Origin: Rhodospirillaceae bacterium | GTDB taxonomy: Bacteria; Pseudomonadota; Alphaproteobacteria; Thalassobaculales; Thalassobaculaceae | NCBI GenBank assembly: GCA_018401495.1 | Contig: JAGYJX010000008.1 | Coordinates: 248,001-312,000 of the forward strand | Length of the DNA: 64,000 bases | Direction of reading: 5' to 3' | Shown: piece by piece, positions 1-10,053 of the stretch | How positions within the stretch are numbered: the stretch's first letter is position 1 | Layout: every line of letters begins with the position of its first letter | The notes under the pieces: model-generated | What the model was told of the DNA's origin: nothing | The model's database searches: none | What the model saw: only the letters and a program-made list of their open reading frames with translations | Position numbers and translations under genes: made by a program

Positions 1-2799
1 GGCGTCCGGCATCGGCTCGGCGGGGTCGATGCCGGCGACCTCCAGGATCTTGTCGGGGGTGCAGTCCAGGCGCTCGGCGATCCGCTCGCGCTCGACGCGC
101 AGGGACTGGTTGATCTGGTCGAGCGCGGCCTCGGCGCGGATCCGGGCCTCGCGGGCCTCGGCGGCGGCGCGCTCGGCGTCGCGCGCGGCGCGGTCGAGCT
201 CGGACTGCCGGCTTTCCGCGGCCACCAGCCGGTCGGCGGCGCGGCGACGGCCGGCTTCGGAGTCCTCGAGCTTTTCGGTAAGCACGGCGCGCTGGGCGCG
301 GATCTCGTCGGGGCGCGACTGCAGGCGCTCGATCTCGGCCTGTTCGGCGGCACGCCGCCCGTCGAGTTCGGTGACCCGGGTCTCGGCGCGGGTCCGGCGG
401 TCGGCCCAGGATCCCAGCTCCTGCATCACCTGGGCGAGCCGGGCGCGGCGCCCGGCGCTCTCCCGCACCAGGCGGTCGTGCTCGGTGCGGGCCTCGACCA
501 GCTCGGCCCGGCGCTCGGCGAGGGTCGCCCGGAACGCCTGGGAGTTGCGCCTGCAGCGCCTCGACCTCGGGCAGCTCGGCCAGCCCGGCCTCGGCCGATT
601 GGCGCTGCGTGGTCGCCTCGGCGCGCTCCTCGGCGAGCCGGGCGGCGCCGTCGTCGAGCGCCGACAGCTTGGTCTCGACCGCCGACACCCGCGCGTCCAG
701 CTCGGCGGCGCGCGTGCGGGCCGCCGAGCGCGCCGTCGAGGCCTCCGACAGCCGGGTCCGGGCGCGCTCCACCGCCTCGTCGGCGGCGGCGAGGCGGGCC
801 TCGGCCTCCGACACCGCGGCGCGGGCGGCGGCCCGCTCGCCGGCCTTGGAGGCCAACTGGGCGTCCAGCTCGGCGAGCCGGTTGCGGCGCTCCAGGCGGA
901 TCACCGCCGCCGAGGGCGCGCCGGGGCTCACCGCGTAGCCGTCCCAGCGCCACACCCCGCCGGCGCGGGTCACGACGCGGGCGCCGGTCGGCAGGCTCGG
1001 GCTGGGCGGCGCGGGCGGCGGCCGGGTCGGCGGCGACGCCGGTGCGGGCCAGCCGGCGGGCGAGGGCCTCCGGCGCCACCACCCGCGCGGCGAGCGGCTC
1101 GATCCCGGCCGGCCACGCCGCCGTCGTCCGGCAGCGCCGGCAGGGCGCGCCAGCCGGTGGCGGTGTCGGCGGCGGCGTCGGCCAGCCCGGGCGCTTCCAG
1201 GTCGTCGCCGAGGGCGGCGCCGAGCGCCGCCTCCCAGCCGGGCGTGACGGTCACCTGGTCGACGATCGGCGCGCTCTTGTCCTGCTTCTGCACCAGCAGC
1301 CGGCGCAGCCCGTCGGCTTCGGCCTCGAGCGCGGCGACGGTGGAATCGATGGCGCGCAGCGCGGCGCGGGCCTGGTTGTCGGCGAGCTTGGCGGCCTCGT
1401 GGGCTTCCCGCGCCGCCGGCACCGCCGTCTCGGCCTCGGCGACCGCCGCCTCGGCGGCCGTGACGGCGCGGCTCGCGGCCTCGCGATCGGCGGCGGGAAC
1501 CGCCTGGCGCGCCAGATCGGCCCGGCGATCGGCCATCTCGGCCTGCTGGCGCTCCAGCCGGGCAATGCGGTCGGCGGACTGGCGGATCTGGCGCTCCAGG
1601 GCGGCGCGGCGGGCGTCGGCCACGGCGATCGCCTCGGTCGCCTTGTGCACCGCCTCCTCGGCCTCCTCGGCGGCACGGTTGATCCGGGTCAGCGCCGCCT
1701 GGCTGGCCTCCTGGGCTTCGGCCTCGCCTTCGCCGGCGGCCGTCAGCGTGTCGCGCTCGGCGGTCAGGCGGGCCAGCGTGACCGCCGCTTCCTCAAGCAG
1801 CGCCCGCTCGCGCTCGGCGTCGTCGGCGATCTGGCGCAGCCGGGTCTCGGCCTCGCTGCGGGCGGTGGCGATCCGACGCTCCTCGGCGTCGAGTTCGCCG
1901 CGGGCCAGGCTGAAGCGCTGCAGTTCGGCGGCGGCGGCGGCCTCGATCTGGCGCAGCTCCGGCAGGGCGGCGGCGGATTCCGCCTGGGCGGTCGACGCCT
2001 TGGCGGCGGCCTCGGCGGCCAGCGCCACGCGGTCGCCGGCGGCCGTCACGGCCCGGCCGGCGACTTCGCGCTCGGCCATGGTGGCGGTCCAGCGGCGGTG
2101 CAGCACGATCGACTCGGCGCGCCGGATCTGTTCGCTCAGCGCCCGGTAGCGCTGGGCCTGCTTGGCCTGGCGGCGCAGCGCCTGGCGCTGGCCCTCCAGC
2201 GCCTTCAGGACATCGTCCAGCCGCTCCAGGTTCAGCTCGGCGCCCTTCAGCCGCAGCTCGGCCTCGTGCCGGCGGGTGTGCAGGCCGCGAATGTTCGCCG
2301 CCTCCTCCAGCAGGGCGCGCCGGTCGGAGGCCTTGGCCTGCACGATCGAGCCGATCTTGCCCTGGCTGACCAGCCCGGCCGAGCGCGCTCCGGTGGCGGC
2401 GTCGGCGAACAGCAGCTGGACGTCGCGGGCGCGCACCTCGCGGCCGTTGACCCGGTAGTGCGAGCCGCGCTCGCGCTCGATCCGCCGGATGATCTCCAGT
2501 TCCTCGGAGTCGTTGAACTGCGCCGGCGCCCGGCGATCCTCGTTGGCCACCACCAGCGAGACCTCGGCGAGGTTGCGCTTGGGCCGCGAGGTGGTGCCGC
2601 CGAAGATCACGTCGTCCATGCCGCCGCCGCGCATCTGCTTGGCGGAGGTCTCGCCCATCACCCAGCGCAGCGCCTCGACCAGGTTCGACTTGCCGCAGCC
2701 GTTCGGCCCCACCACGCCGGTGAGGCCGGGCTCGATCACCACCTCGGTGGGGTCGACGAAGGACTTGAACCCGGCGAGGCGCAGCTTGGTGAAGTGCAA
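1..2799 (-). CDS. smc: Chromosome segregation ATPase SMC (partial, three apparent frameshifts)
   Basis: SMC forms the ATP-driven ring that condenses and segregates the chromosome. The N-terminal ATPase head is clear, with a Walker A motif GPNGCGKSN at residues 31-39, followed by a long Ala/Glu/Arg-rich coiled coil and the hinge. The C-terminal head lies beyond the left edge. The reading frame changes near 1105, 951-1010 and 545; in each case one extra base restores an SMC-like sequence ([39 protein letters not shown]). The start is the first ATG, 16 bp after the DsbA-like gene, so the two are probably co-transcribed. The family is certain. The breaks look like sequence errors because the gene is otherwise well conserved. 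Confidence 0.93.
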
Positions 2800-2815
2800 G
2801 TCCGGTGGTCTCCGC

Positions 2816-3427
2816 TCAGCCGAGCTGCGGCTCGATGGCGTCGCGGAACGCCTCGAAGGGCTGGGCGCCCACGACCTTGCGGTCGCCGATCACGAAGGTC
2901 GGGGTCGAGCTGACGTCGTGGTCCTTCTGGCCGCCCAGCCGGATCTCCAGGATGCCGTCCAGCAGCTTCTGGTCGGTCATGCAGGCGTCGGCCTGCTCCG
3001 CGCCGATGCCGGCCAGCCGGCCGATCCGCTTGATGGCGCCGATCGGATCCGGGTCGCGGGACCAGCTGGCCTGCTGCTTGAACAGCATGTCGATCAGCGG
3101 GAAGTAGCGGTTCTCCGGGGCGCAGCGCGCCATGGCGGCGGCCCGCAGCGCGTACTGGTCGAGCGGGAAGTCGCGCATCTCCAGCTTCAGCTTGCCGGTC
3201 CGGATGTAGGTCTCGCGGATCTGCGGCAGCGCACCCTCGTGGAAGGTCGCGCAGTGCGGGCAGGTCAGCGACGAATACTCGATCATCGTCAGCTTGGCGT
3301 TCGGGTCGCCCTCGACGCGCGGCCGCAACGCCGCGGCGTGATCGACGGTCGACGCCCAGGCGAAGCGCGGCAGCGCGATCGACACACCAAGCGCAAGCAA
3401 TCCAATATTTAGTGTTCTGCGATCCAT
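2816..3427 (-). CDS. DsbA-family thiol:disulfide oxidoreductase
   Basis: A periplasmic thioredoxin-fold protein of 203 residues. A hydrophobic N-terminal signal (about residues 5-25, ending near AWA) is followed by the active-site motif C56-P-H-C59 in the context [11 protein letters not shown]. The cis-proline loop SSTPTF lies near the C terminus. CPHC and the helical insertion match DsbA/BdbD-type oxidases that introduce disulfides into exported proteins. Reduction or isomerase activity cannot be excluded from sequence. It sits between the DUF721 gene and smc on the same strand, a common alphaproteobacterial arrangement. The reading frame is uninterrupted. Confidence 0.9.
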   Translation of the reverse strand: MDRRTLNIGLLALGVSIALPRFAWASTVDHAAALRPRVEGDPNAKLTMIEYSSLTCPHCATFHEGALPQIRETYIRTGKLKLEMRDFPLDQYALRAAAMARCAPENRYFPLIDMLFKQQASWSRDPDPIGAIKRIGRLAGIGAEQADACMTDQKLLDGILEIRLGGQKDHDVSSTPTFVIGDRKVVGAQPFEAFRDAIEPQLG

Positions 3428-3510
3428 TCGACGTTCCTCGACACCAGATGTTGATGACCATACGCCGAAGCCGGCGCCCCAGGCAAGCTGTGGGTACGCG
3501 CCGATTCCGG

Positions 3511-4065
3511 CTATTTTTCGGCGCTCGCGGCCAGCGCCGCGCGCACCGCCTCGCCGAGCGCCGCCAGGCGCCGGCGCAGTTCCGGGTCGGCGACCGGCGC
3601 CACCCGCTCGGCGATCCCCGCCCGCTCGGCGGTCGACAGCGGCCGCATCGGCCGCAGCCGGGACTTCGGGGCGGGCGGCAGCGGTCCCTGCCGCATCGCC
3701 ACCCGCTCGACCGCCGCCCAGCCGAAATGCGCGTTCACCCGCTCGATCAGCTGCGGCAGCGAATGCTGGACCTCGATCGCCCGGCCGGGGGCCGCCAGCA
3801 GCCGCAGCGTGGCGCCGTCGCGCCGCCCGCGCGGAAACGACAGGGATTCCGGCAGGCAGGCGGCCGCCAGGTCGGCGCCGGCGATCAGCGGCCAGTCGCG
3901 CACGATCCGGCCCTCCACGAACCCGCGCTTGCGCAGCAGCGGGTCGGTGAGGCGCGGCGCCACCCCGGCGAGCGCGCGCAGGCCGTCGCGCCGCACGGTG
4001 GACGCGGCCGGCGGGCGGTCGCCCTCGCGATTGGTGCTGTCGGTCCCGTCGTCGCTCATCGGCAT
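3511..4065 (-). CDS. DUF721 (DciA-like) protein
   Basis: A 184-residue protein with the DUF721 core: a basic N-terminal segment (RLTDPLLRKRGF), then a small alpha/beta domain with W58 in VRDWPLIAG and the LPQLIERVNAHFGW segment. DUF721 includes DciA, which helps load replicative helicase, and many alphaproteobacterial members next to mutY. The tail is Ala/Arg-rich and probably disordered. ATG codons at 4065 and 4059 are both possible; neither has a strong Shine-Dalgarno. It is divergent from mutY with about 50 bp between the genes, and upstream of the DsbA-like gene on the same strand. DciA-like function is inferred from family only. Confidence 0.78.
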   Translation of the reverse strand: MPMSDDGTDSTNREGDRPPAASTVRRDGLRALAGVAPRLTDPLLRKRGFVEGRIVRDWPLIAGADLAAACLPESLSFPRGRRDGATLRLLAAPGRAIEVQHSLPQLIERVNAHFGWAAVERVAMRQGPLPPAPKSRLRPMRPLSTAERAGIAERVAPVADPELRRRLAALGEAVRAALAASAEK

Positions 4066-4117
4066 CCCGTCGTCGCGGGCTGGTCGGCTGCCGGCCCGGG
4101 TCTTATCTTGCCAGCCC

Positions 4118-5214
4118 ATGGACGCCGCCGCACCCCACGACATCGCGACCCGGATCTGGCTGCCCCGGATCAGGCCGCCCGGCTGCTCGACTGGTACGAC
4201 CGCCACCGGCGTCGCCTGCCCTGGCGCGCCGGCCCCGGCGAGACCGGCGATCCTTACCGGATCTGGCTCAGCGAGATCATGCTGCAGCAGACTACGGTGG
4301 CGACCGTCGGGCCATACTTCCGGCGCTTCGTCGAGAAATGGCCGACGGTGCGCGACCTCGCGGCCGCCCCGCTCGACGAGGTGCTCTCGGCCTGGGCCGG
4401 GCTCGGCTACTACGCCCGCGCCCGCAACCTGCACGCCTGCGCCGGCGCGGTCGCGGCGGAGCACGGCGGCGCGTTCCCTGACTCCGAGGCGGGGCTGCGG
4501 GCGCTGCCCGGGATCGGCGCCTACACCGCCGCGGCGATCGCCGCCATCGCCTTCGACCGCAAGGCCACCGTCGTCGACGGCAACGTCGAGCGGGTGATGG
4601 CCAGGATCTTCGCGCTCGAGCAGCCGATGCCGGCCGCCAAGCCGCGGCTGCGCGAACTGGCCGCGACCCTGACGCCCGACCGGCGCCCCGGCGACTACGC
4701 CCAGGCGGTGATGGATCTCGGCGCGACGGTCTGCACGCCTCGCCAGCCGAAATGCCTGGCCTGCCCGTGGTCGGCGGCGTGCCGGGCCCGGGCCGCCGGG
4801 ATCGCCGAGGAACTGCCGCGGAAATCCCCCAAGGACGACAAGCCGACCCGCCGCGGCACCGCCTTCGTGGTGCTGAGCGGCGCCGGCCGGCTGTTGCTGC
4901 GGCAACGCCCGGCGCGCGGCATGCTCGGCGGCATGCACGAGGTGCCGGCGACGCCGTGGGACAGCAAGACCGGCTGGCGGGCCGACCCGGACGACCACGC
5001 GCCGGTCGACGGCGCGGTCTGGATCGCGCTGCCCGGCGCGGTGCGCCACACCTTCAGCCATTTCCACCTGGAGCTGGAGGTGGTCGCGGCCCGCCTGGGC
5101 GACGAGCCGGCGCTCGCCGGCGGGCAATGGTGGGACCTCGACCGCCTCGACGCCGCCGCCCTGCCGACGGCAATGGCAAAGGTGGTCCGCCACGCCCTGG
5201 CGCATCTGGGGTAG
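4118..5214 (+). CDS. mutY: A/G-specific adenine glycosylase MutY (frameshifted start)
   Basis: MutY removes adenine mispaired with 8-oxoguanine. Visible features in order: the LPWR segment, EIMLQQTTV, the helix-hairpin-helix LPGIGAYTAAAI with catalytic Asp in VVDGNVERV, four iron-sulfur cysteines spaced C-X6-C-X2-C-X5-C (CTPRQPKCLACPWSAAC), and a C-terminal NUDIX-like 8-oxoG recognition domain. The ATG at 4118 is out of frame with the body. Dropping one base after each TC at about 4143 and 4155 joins it and gives 364 residues, normal for the family. A TTG at 4108 is an in-frame alternative that needs no correction. Divergent from DUF721. Confidence 0.9.
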
Positions 5215-5238
5215 ACCGCCGCCGCCGTGGTGAGGGCC

Positions 5239-5486
5239 GGCGCACGTCGCTTCGTGGGTCCCGGATCCGTTCCGCCTGCGGCGGCCCGGTCCGGGATGAC
5301 GAAGAAGGGATGGGGCGATAGTTGGCGCGCACCCTCACCATGTCGTCATCCCGGGCGCCGTGGTGCAGGCGGCGCACGTCGCTTCGTGGGTCCCGGATCC
5401 GTTCCGCCTGCGGCGGCCCGGTCCGGGATGACGAAGAAGGGATGGGGCGATCGTTGGCGCGCACCCTCACCATGTCGTCATCCCGG
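5239..5486. repeat. Tandem copies of a palindromic intergenic repeat
   Basis: The 334-bp gap between convergent mutY and purH is filled by a direct repeat of about 116 bp: copy one begins at 5239 and copy two at 5371, a 132-bp period, with near-identical sequence. Each copy contains the inverted pair CCGGGATGACG and CGTCATCCCGG, so the transcript could fold into hairpins. A third partial unit follows from about 5472 (GTCATCCCGG, then GCGCAGCGCGAGCCGGGACC). This resembles dispersed REP-like elements of high-GC alphaproteobacteria. It may also act as a transcription barrier for both genes. No gene is supported here. Confidence 0.8.
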
Positions 5487-5548
5487 CCAAGCGCAGCGCG
5501 AGCCGGGACCCACCCGCCGCTCCGTGGGATACGAACGGTGGCCGTCCG

Positions 5549-7135
5549 TCAGTGCCGGAAGTGCCGCATCCCGGTGAGCACCATCGCCAGGCCCTTCTCG
5601 TCGGCGGCGGCGATCACCTCGTCGTCGCGCATCGAGCCGCCGGGCTGGATGACCGCGGTGGCGCCGGCCTCGGCCACGGTCAGCAGGCCGTCGGCGAACG
5701 GGAAGAAGGCGTCCGAGGCGGCCGCCGAGCCGACCGTGCGCGGCTCCGCCCAGCCGGCGGCGCGGGCGGCGTCCTGGGCCTTGATGGCGGCGATCCGGGC
5801 GGAGTCGACGCGGCTCATCTGGCCGGCCCCGATGCCGGCGGTCGAGCCGTCCTTGACGTAGACGATGGTGTTCGACTTGACGTGCTTGGCGATCCGGAAG
5901 GCGACCAGCAGGTCGCGCATCTCCTGCGCGGTCGGCGCCCGGCGGGTGACCACCTTGAGGTCGCCCGGCGCCACCCGGCCGGCGTCGCGCGACTGCACCA
6001 GCAGGCCGCCGGCGAGGTTCTTGATGGCATAGCCCGCCGCCGCCGGATCCGGCAGCCCGCCGGCGCGCAGCACCCGCAGGTTCTTCTTGCGGGCCAGCAC
6101 GAGGCGGGCGTCCTCGTCGATCTCCGGGGCGATGATCACCTCGGAGAAGATCGCGGCGATCTTCTCGGCGGTCGCGGCGTCGAGGGTGCGGTTCATGGCG
6201 ACGATACCGCCGAAGGCGCTGACCGGATCGCAGGCGAGTGCGGCGTCCCAGGCCTCGGACAGGGTGGCGGCCACGGCGACGCCGCAGGGGTTGGCGTGCT
6301 TGATGATCGCCAGCGCCGGCTCGTCGAACTCGGCGATCAGCTCGTAGGCGGCGTCGGTGTCGTTCAGGTTGTTGTAACTCAGCTCCTTGCCCTGCAGCTG
6401 CTCGGCGGTGGCGACGCCTGGACGGGCCTCGGCGGTGCGGTAGAACGCCGCCTGCTGGTGCGGGTTCTCGCCGTAGCGCAGGATCTGCGGGGCCGAGCCG
6501 GCCAGGGTGAAGCGGCGCGGGAACGGGTCGTCCAGCTCCTTCGCCAGCCAGCCGGCGATGGCGGCGTCGTAGGCGGCGGTGCGGGCGTAGGCGGTGGCCG
6601 CCAGCCGCCGGCGCAGCCCCAGCGAGGTGGCGCCGGCGTTGGCGCGCATCTCGTCCAGCACCGCGGCGTAGTCCTCGACGTCGACCACCACGGTGACGAA
6701 GTCGTGGTTCTTGGAGGCGGCGCGGATCATCGCCGGGCCGCCGATGTCGATGTTCTCGACCGATTCCTCCCAGCCGGCGCCGCGCGCCCGCGTCGCCTCG
6801 AACGGGTACAGGTTGACCACCAGCAGGTCGATCGGCGCGATGCCATGGGTGGTCATCGCCGCCACGTGGTCCGGCAGGTCGCGACGGCCGAGCAGGCCGC
6901 CGTGGATCACCGGGTGCAGGGTCTTGACCCGGCCGTCCATGATCTCGGGAAAGCCGGTGCGCTCGGCGACCTCGACCACCGGTACGCCGGCCTCGGCCAG
7001 CGCCTTGGCGGTGCCGCCGGTCGACAGGATCTCGACGCCCATGCCGGCGAGCGCCCGGCCGAACTCGACCAGCCCGGACTTGTCGGAGACGGAAATCAGG
7101 GCGCGGGCGATGGAGACGCGGTCGATCTCGGCCAT
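5549..7135 (-). CDS. purH: Bifunctional AICAR formyltransferase/IMP cyclohydrolase PurH
   Basis: Catalyses the last two steps of de novo IMP synthesis. The 528-residue length is normal. The N-terminal methylglyoxal-synthase-like cyclohydrolase domain ([38 protein letters not shown]) is followed by the AICAR transformylase domain with the Lys-His active-site motif in [11 protein letters not shown] and the [14 protein letters not shown] segment. The reading frame is intact. It is convergent with mutY across the repeat-filled gap and lies 24 bp downstream of the EamA permease gene on the same strand. No purine-regulated element is recognisable upstream. Confidence 0.97.
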   Translation of the reverse strand: MAEIDRVSIARALISVSDKSGLVEFGRALAGMGVEILSTGGTAKALAEAGVPVVEVAERTGFPEIMDGRVKTLHPVIHGGLLGRRDLPDHVAAMTTHGIAPIDLLVVNLYPFEATRARGAGWEESVENIDIGGPAMIRAASKNHDFVTVVVDVEDYAAVLDEMRANAGATSLGLRRRLAATAYARTAAYDAAIAGWLAKELDDPFPRRFTLAGSAPQILRYGENPHQQAAFYRTAEARPGVATAEQLQGKELSYNNLNDTDAAYELIAEFDEPALAIIKHANPCGVAVAATLSEAWDAALACDPVSAFGGIVAMNRTLDAATAEKIAAIFSEVIIAPEIDEDARLVLARKKNLRVLRAGGLPDPAAAGYAIKNLAGGLLVQSRDAGRVAPGDLKVVTRRAPTAQEMRDLLVAFRIAKHVKSNTIVYVKDGSTAGIGAGQMSRVDSARIAAIKAQDAARAAGWAEPRTVGSAAASDAFFPFADGLLTVAEAGATAVIQPGGSMRDDEVIAAADEKGLAMVLTGMRHFRH

Positions 7136-7159
7136 CGGATGGGCTCCTCGGAACGGCGG

Positions 7160-8113
7160 TCAGGCTCGGCCCGGCTTATCCTCGCTCGACGGCACCGGGT
7201 CAACCGGACTCGCCGCCGCAGCCGACGCCCTGCGAAGCTGGGATTCCCGGATGCCGACATAGGTGGCGCCGGCGAAGATCATGACGCCGCCGACCCAGGT
7301 CCAGAGGTCCGGTATCTCGCCGAACAGCGCGAAGCCGATCGCCGACGCCCAGATCAGCTTGCTGAAATCCATCGGCAGCACCGCCGACGCGTCGGCGAGC
7401 TTGAACGACTGGTTCATGGCGGTCTGCGCGACCGTGCCGACCACCCCGATGGCCGCCAGCCAGGCCAGTTGCTCCAGCCCCGGCCAGGTCCAGTACGGGA
7501 TGGCGGCGACCAGGCAGACCGGCGACAGGAAGATCGACGCGTAGGCGGTGATCGTCACGCTCGATTCGGTCCGGGTCAGCACCTTGATCAGCATCAGGGC
7601 GAACGCCCACACCACCGACGAGCCGATCACCAGCATCGGGCCGAGGCCGATCTCGGCGATGCCGGGGCGTAGGATCACCAGGGTGCCGGCAAACCCGATC
7701 AGCAGCGCGGTCCACCGCCGCAGCTGGACCGTCTCGCGCAGCAGCAGCATCGCCAGCAGGGTGGCGAACAGCGGCGCCGTAAAGCTGAGCGCGGCCACCG
7801 TGGCCAGCGGCGTGATCGACAGGCTGAAGAAGAACATCAGCATGGCGGCCGAGTTCAGCACGCCGCGATACGCGAACAGCTTGATCTTGGTCGTGCGCAG
7901 CGGCGCCCAGCCGTCGCGCAGGAAGACCGGCGCCAGCGCGAAGAACCCGAAGAACACCCGGAAGAACGCGATCTCGAACGGGTGCATCTCGTCGCTGAGA
8001 TGCCGGATGGCGGCGTGCATCACGCTGAACGCCGCCGCCGCCAGCGCCATCATCAGGGCGCCGGCGAGCGGGGCTGGTATCGGCGGGCGGCGGGAGGCTG
8101 TCGCGGGTGTCAC
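7160..8113 (-). CDS. EamA/DMT-family permease
   Basis: A 317-residue inner-membrane protein with about ten hydrophobic segments in two EamA repeats (for example the FFRVFFGFFALAPVFL region and AIGFALFGEIPDLWTWVGG). The drug/metabolite transporter superfamily exports metabolites such as amino acids or nucleotide-type compounds; nothing in the sequence identifies the substrate. The short N terminus (MTPATASRRPPIPAPLAGA) precedes the first helix. It lies directly upstream of purH on the same strand, so co-transcription is possible, but a functional link to purine synthesis is only a guess. Confidence 0.85.
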   Translation of the reverse strand: MTPATASRRPPIPAPLAGALMMALAAAAFSVMHAAIRHLSDEMHPFEIAFFRVFFGFFALAPVFLRDGWAPLRTTKIKLFAYRGVLNSAAMLMFFFSLSITPLATVAALSFTAPLFATLLAMLLLRETVQLRRWTALLIGFAGTLVILRPGIAEIGLGPMLVIGSSVVWAFALMLIKVLTRTESSVTITAYASIFLSPVCLVAAIPYWTWPGLEQLAWLAAIGVVGTVAQTAMNQSFKLADASAVLPMDFSKLIWASAIGFALFGEIPDLWTWVGGVMIFAGATYVGIRESQLRRASAAAASPVDPVPSSEDKPGRA

Positions 8114-8210
8114 CGACGCACCGTAATCGCCGTGTTGCAGTGCGACAAGCGCCGGTCGGGAAACGGTGCGGTGGCGTCGCGGCTGCCGGCACCGCGGTGG
8201 CGGGCGAGGC

Positions 8211-9938
8211 TTACGGCCCGGTCGGTGGCGCCAACGACGACACCTCGGCCACCACCCGCACCTCCAGGCCCTCGGAGCGGCCGCGGATCGCGATCTCCAG
8301 CGTCGGCGCCGTGCCGAGATCGGCGCCGGCGGCGTCGACCACGGCCTGCGAGACGATCAGCTGGGCGGCGTGGTCCTTGGTCAGCCCCTCCAGCCGGCTG
8401 GCGGTGTTGACGGTGTCGCCGACGGCGGTGACGCCGCGGACCCGGCCGTAACCCATCTCGCCGACGATCGCCGGGCCGAGATGCACACCGATCCCGATCC
8501 GCAGCGGCTCGACCAGTTCGCCGGCGAGGCTGGCGTTCAGGTCGTCCAGCCGCTCGCCCATCGCCCGGACGGCGGCCAGCGCCTGGCGGGCCCCGGTGGC
8601 GGGGCCGGAATCGATGCCGAACAGCGCCATCACCCCGTCGCCGACGAACTTGTCGACCCGACCGCCGGCGCCCTCGATCGCCGATCCCATCTCGGCGAAG
8701 TAGCGGTTGAGGATGAACACCACGTCGTAGGGCAGGCGCCGCTCGGCGACCCGGGTGAAGCCGCGCAGGTCGGCGAACAGCACGGCGATGTCGAGTTCGC
8801 GGCCCTGCAGGTAGCTCGGGCCGCCGTGGGCGTCGTCGACGCCGGCGGCGTGCGGCGGCAGCAGCGGCACCACCTCCAGGCCGTCGACGATGGTGGTCTG
8901 GCAGGCCAGCCGGACGTTCGGCGGCGCCGCGATCCGCCGCAGCACCCGGGCCTCGGCCTCGCCGGGCCCGGGCAGGGCGTCGAGGCCGGCGCCGATCCGG
9001 ATCCGGCAGGTCGAGCAGCGGCCGCGGCCGCCGCAGACGGAGGCGTGGGGAATGCCGTGCGCCCGGCTGACCGCCAGCACGGACATGCCGACGGTGGCGC
9101 GCACGCTGCGGCCGCTGCCGTAGCGCAGCGTGGCGCTGCGGTTGCGCCGCTCGAGCGCCAGCCGGATCGCTCGGGCCGCGACCGCCGTGGCGACCGCCAG
9201 GACGAAGCCGAGGCGGGCGATGTCCATCAGCCCGAGGGTGGCGGCGATGTCGGCGGCCGGCGGCAGGTTCGCGTCGGCGATCGCGCCCTGCAGCCAGGCC
9301 GGGTCCTGGGCGAGCCCGCGGATCTCGACGCCGCCGGCGACGAAGCCGGCAAGCGAGGCCGTCGGAACCGCGACCGCCGCCGCCAGCAGCCACGGCGCCG
9401 CCCGCCTGAACCAGCGCCGGTAGCGAAGCCACAGGTACAGCCCGACGCAGCCATGCGTCCAGGCGACCAGCAGCGCCAGGGACTGCTTGAGGGCGAGCGT
9501 CGGCGCGAACACCCACATGTTGAGCAGCACGTAGATGTAGCCGTCGGCCACCCCGAACGTCTCGTGGGCGTAGCGCGTGCCGATGGCGTGGTCGAGCAGC
9601 AGCAGCGGGATCGCCAGGCCGAGGCCGAGCTGGGCGATTTCGGCGCGCCCCATGGCCCGGAACGAGTCGCGCAGCCAGAGCGCGCGCAACGCGATCAGCA
9701 CGTGCGCGGCGAGCGCGCCATACAGCAGGAAACTGCCGATCGGGTGCCGCCAGACCGCGATGAACACCGCCTGAGTGGAGCCGAGCGCGGACAGCGACCA
9801 GATTCCGACGGCGTGATTCAGCAGATGTGTGAGCACATAGGCGAACAGCAGCAGTCCGGAGGCCAGTCGCAGGCGTCCGAGGATGGCTCCCCACCCGATC
9901 GGGCGGGTGGTGTCACGCTGCTCGCCCACCGCTGCCAT
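8211..9938 (-). CDS. Membrane-anchored [2Fe-2S] ferredoxin-class III adenylate/guanylate cyclase
   Basis: A 575-residue three-part signalling enzyme. Residues about 20-270 form six or so membrane helices with several His residues (LTHLLNHAVG, LLDHAIGTRY, WTHGCVG), resembling the heme-binding anchor of succinate dehydrogenase. Next is a [2Fe-2S] ferredoxin domain with cysteines spaced C-X5-C-X2-C (VCGGRGRCSTC) and a fourth in RLACQ. The C-terminal class III cyclase domain has metal-binding Asp in VLFADLRGFT and KFVGDGVMA, and the Asn/Arg transition-state pair in GDTVNTASRLEG. Cyclases with an SDH-like heme anchor are known in rhizobia (CyaC). ATP versus GTP preference is not decided. Reading frame intact. 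Confidence 0.9.
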   Translation of the reverse strand: MAAVGEQRDTTRPIGWGAILGRLRLASGLLLFAYVLTHLLNHAVGIWSLSALGSTQAVFIAVWRHPIGSFLLYGALAAHVLIALRALWLRDSFRAMGRAEIAQLGLGLAIPLLLLDHAIGTRYAHETFGVADGYIYVLLNMWVFAPTLALKQSLALLVAWTHGCVGLYLWLRYRRWFRRAAPWLLAAAVAVPTASLAGFVAGGVEIRGLAQDPAWLQGAIADANLPPAADIAATLGLMDIARLGFVLAVATAVAARAIRLALERRNRSATLRYGSGRSVRATVGMSVLAVSRAHGIPHASVCGGRGRCSTCRIRIGAGLDALPGPGEAEARVLRRIAAPPNVRLACQTTIVDGLEVVPLLPPHAAGVDDAHGGPSYLQGRELDIAVLFADLRGFTRVAERRLPYDVVFILNRYFAEMGSAIEGAGGRVDKFVGDGVMALFGIDSGPATGARQALAAVRAMGERLDDLNASLAGELVEPLRIGIGVHLGPAIVGEMGYGRVRGVTAVGDTVNTASRLEGLTKDHAAQLIVSQAVVDAAGADLGTAPTLEIAIRGRSEGLEVRVVAEVSSLAPPTGP

Positions 9939-10053
9939 GATCTCTCCACAATATCGGGGACACTACCGCAGTGACTTGAAAAACGCAGGGAAATTGGTAC
10001 ATCACCGCAGCCGTAGACGGCATGGTCCCCAGTCAGAGATGGTCGCATCCGAC

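Noticed and set aside
5054..5473. Open frame with a repeated peptide ([20 protein letters not shown]) opposite the mutY end
   Set aside because: It is produced by the intergenic repeat, overlaps mutY on the other strand and has no conserved domain.
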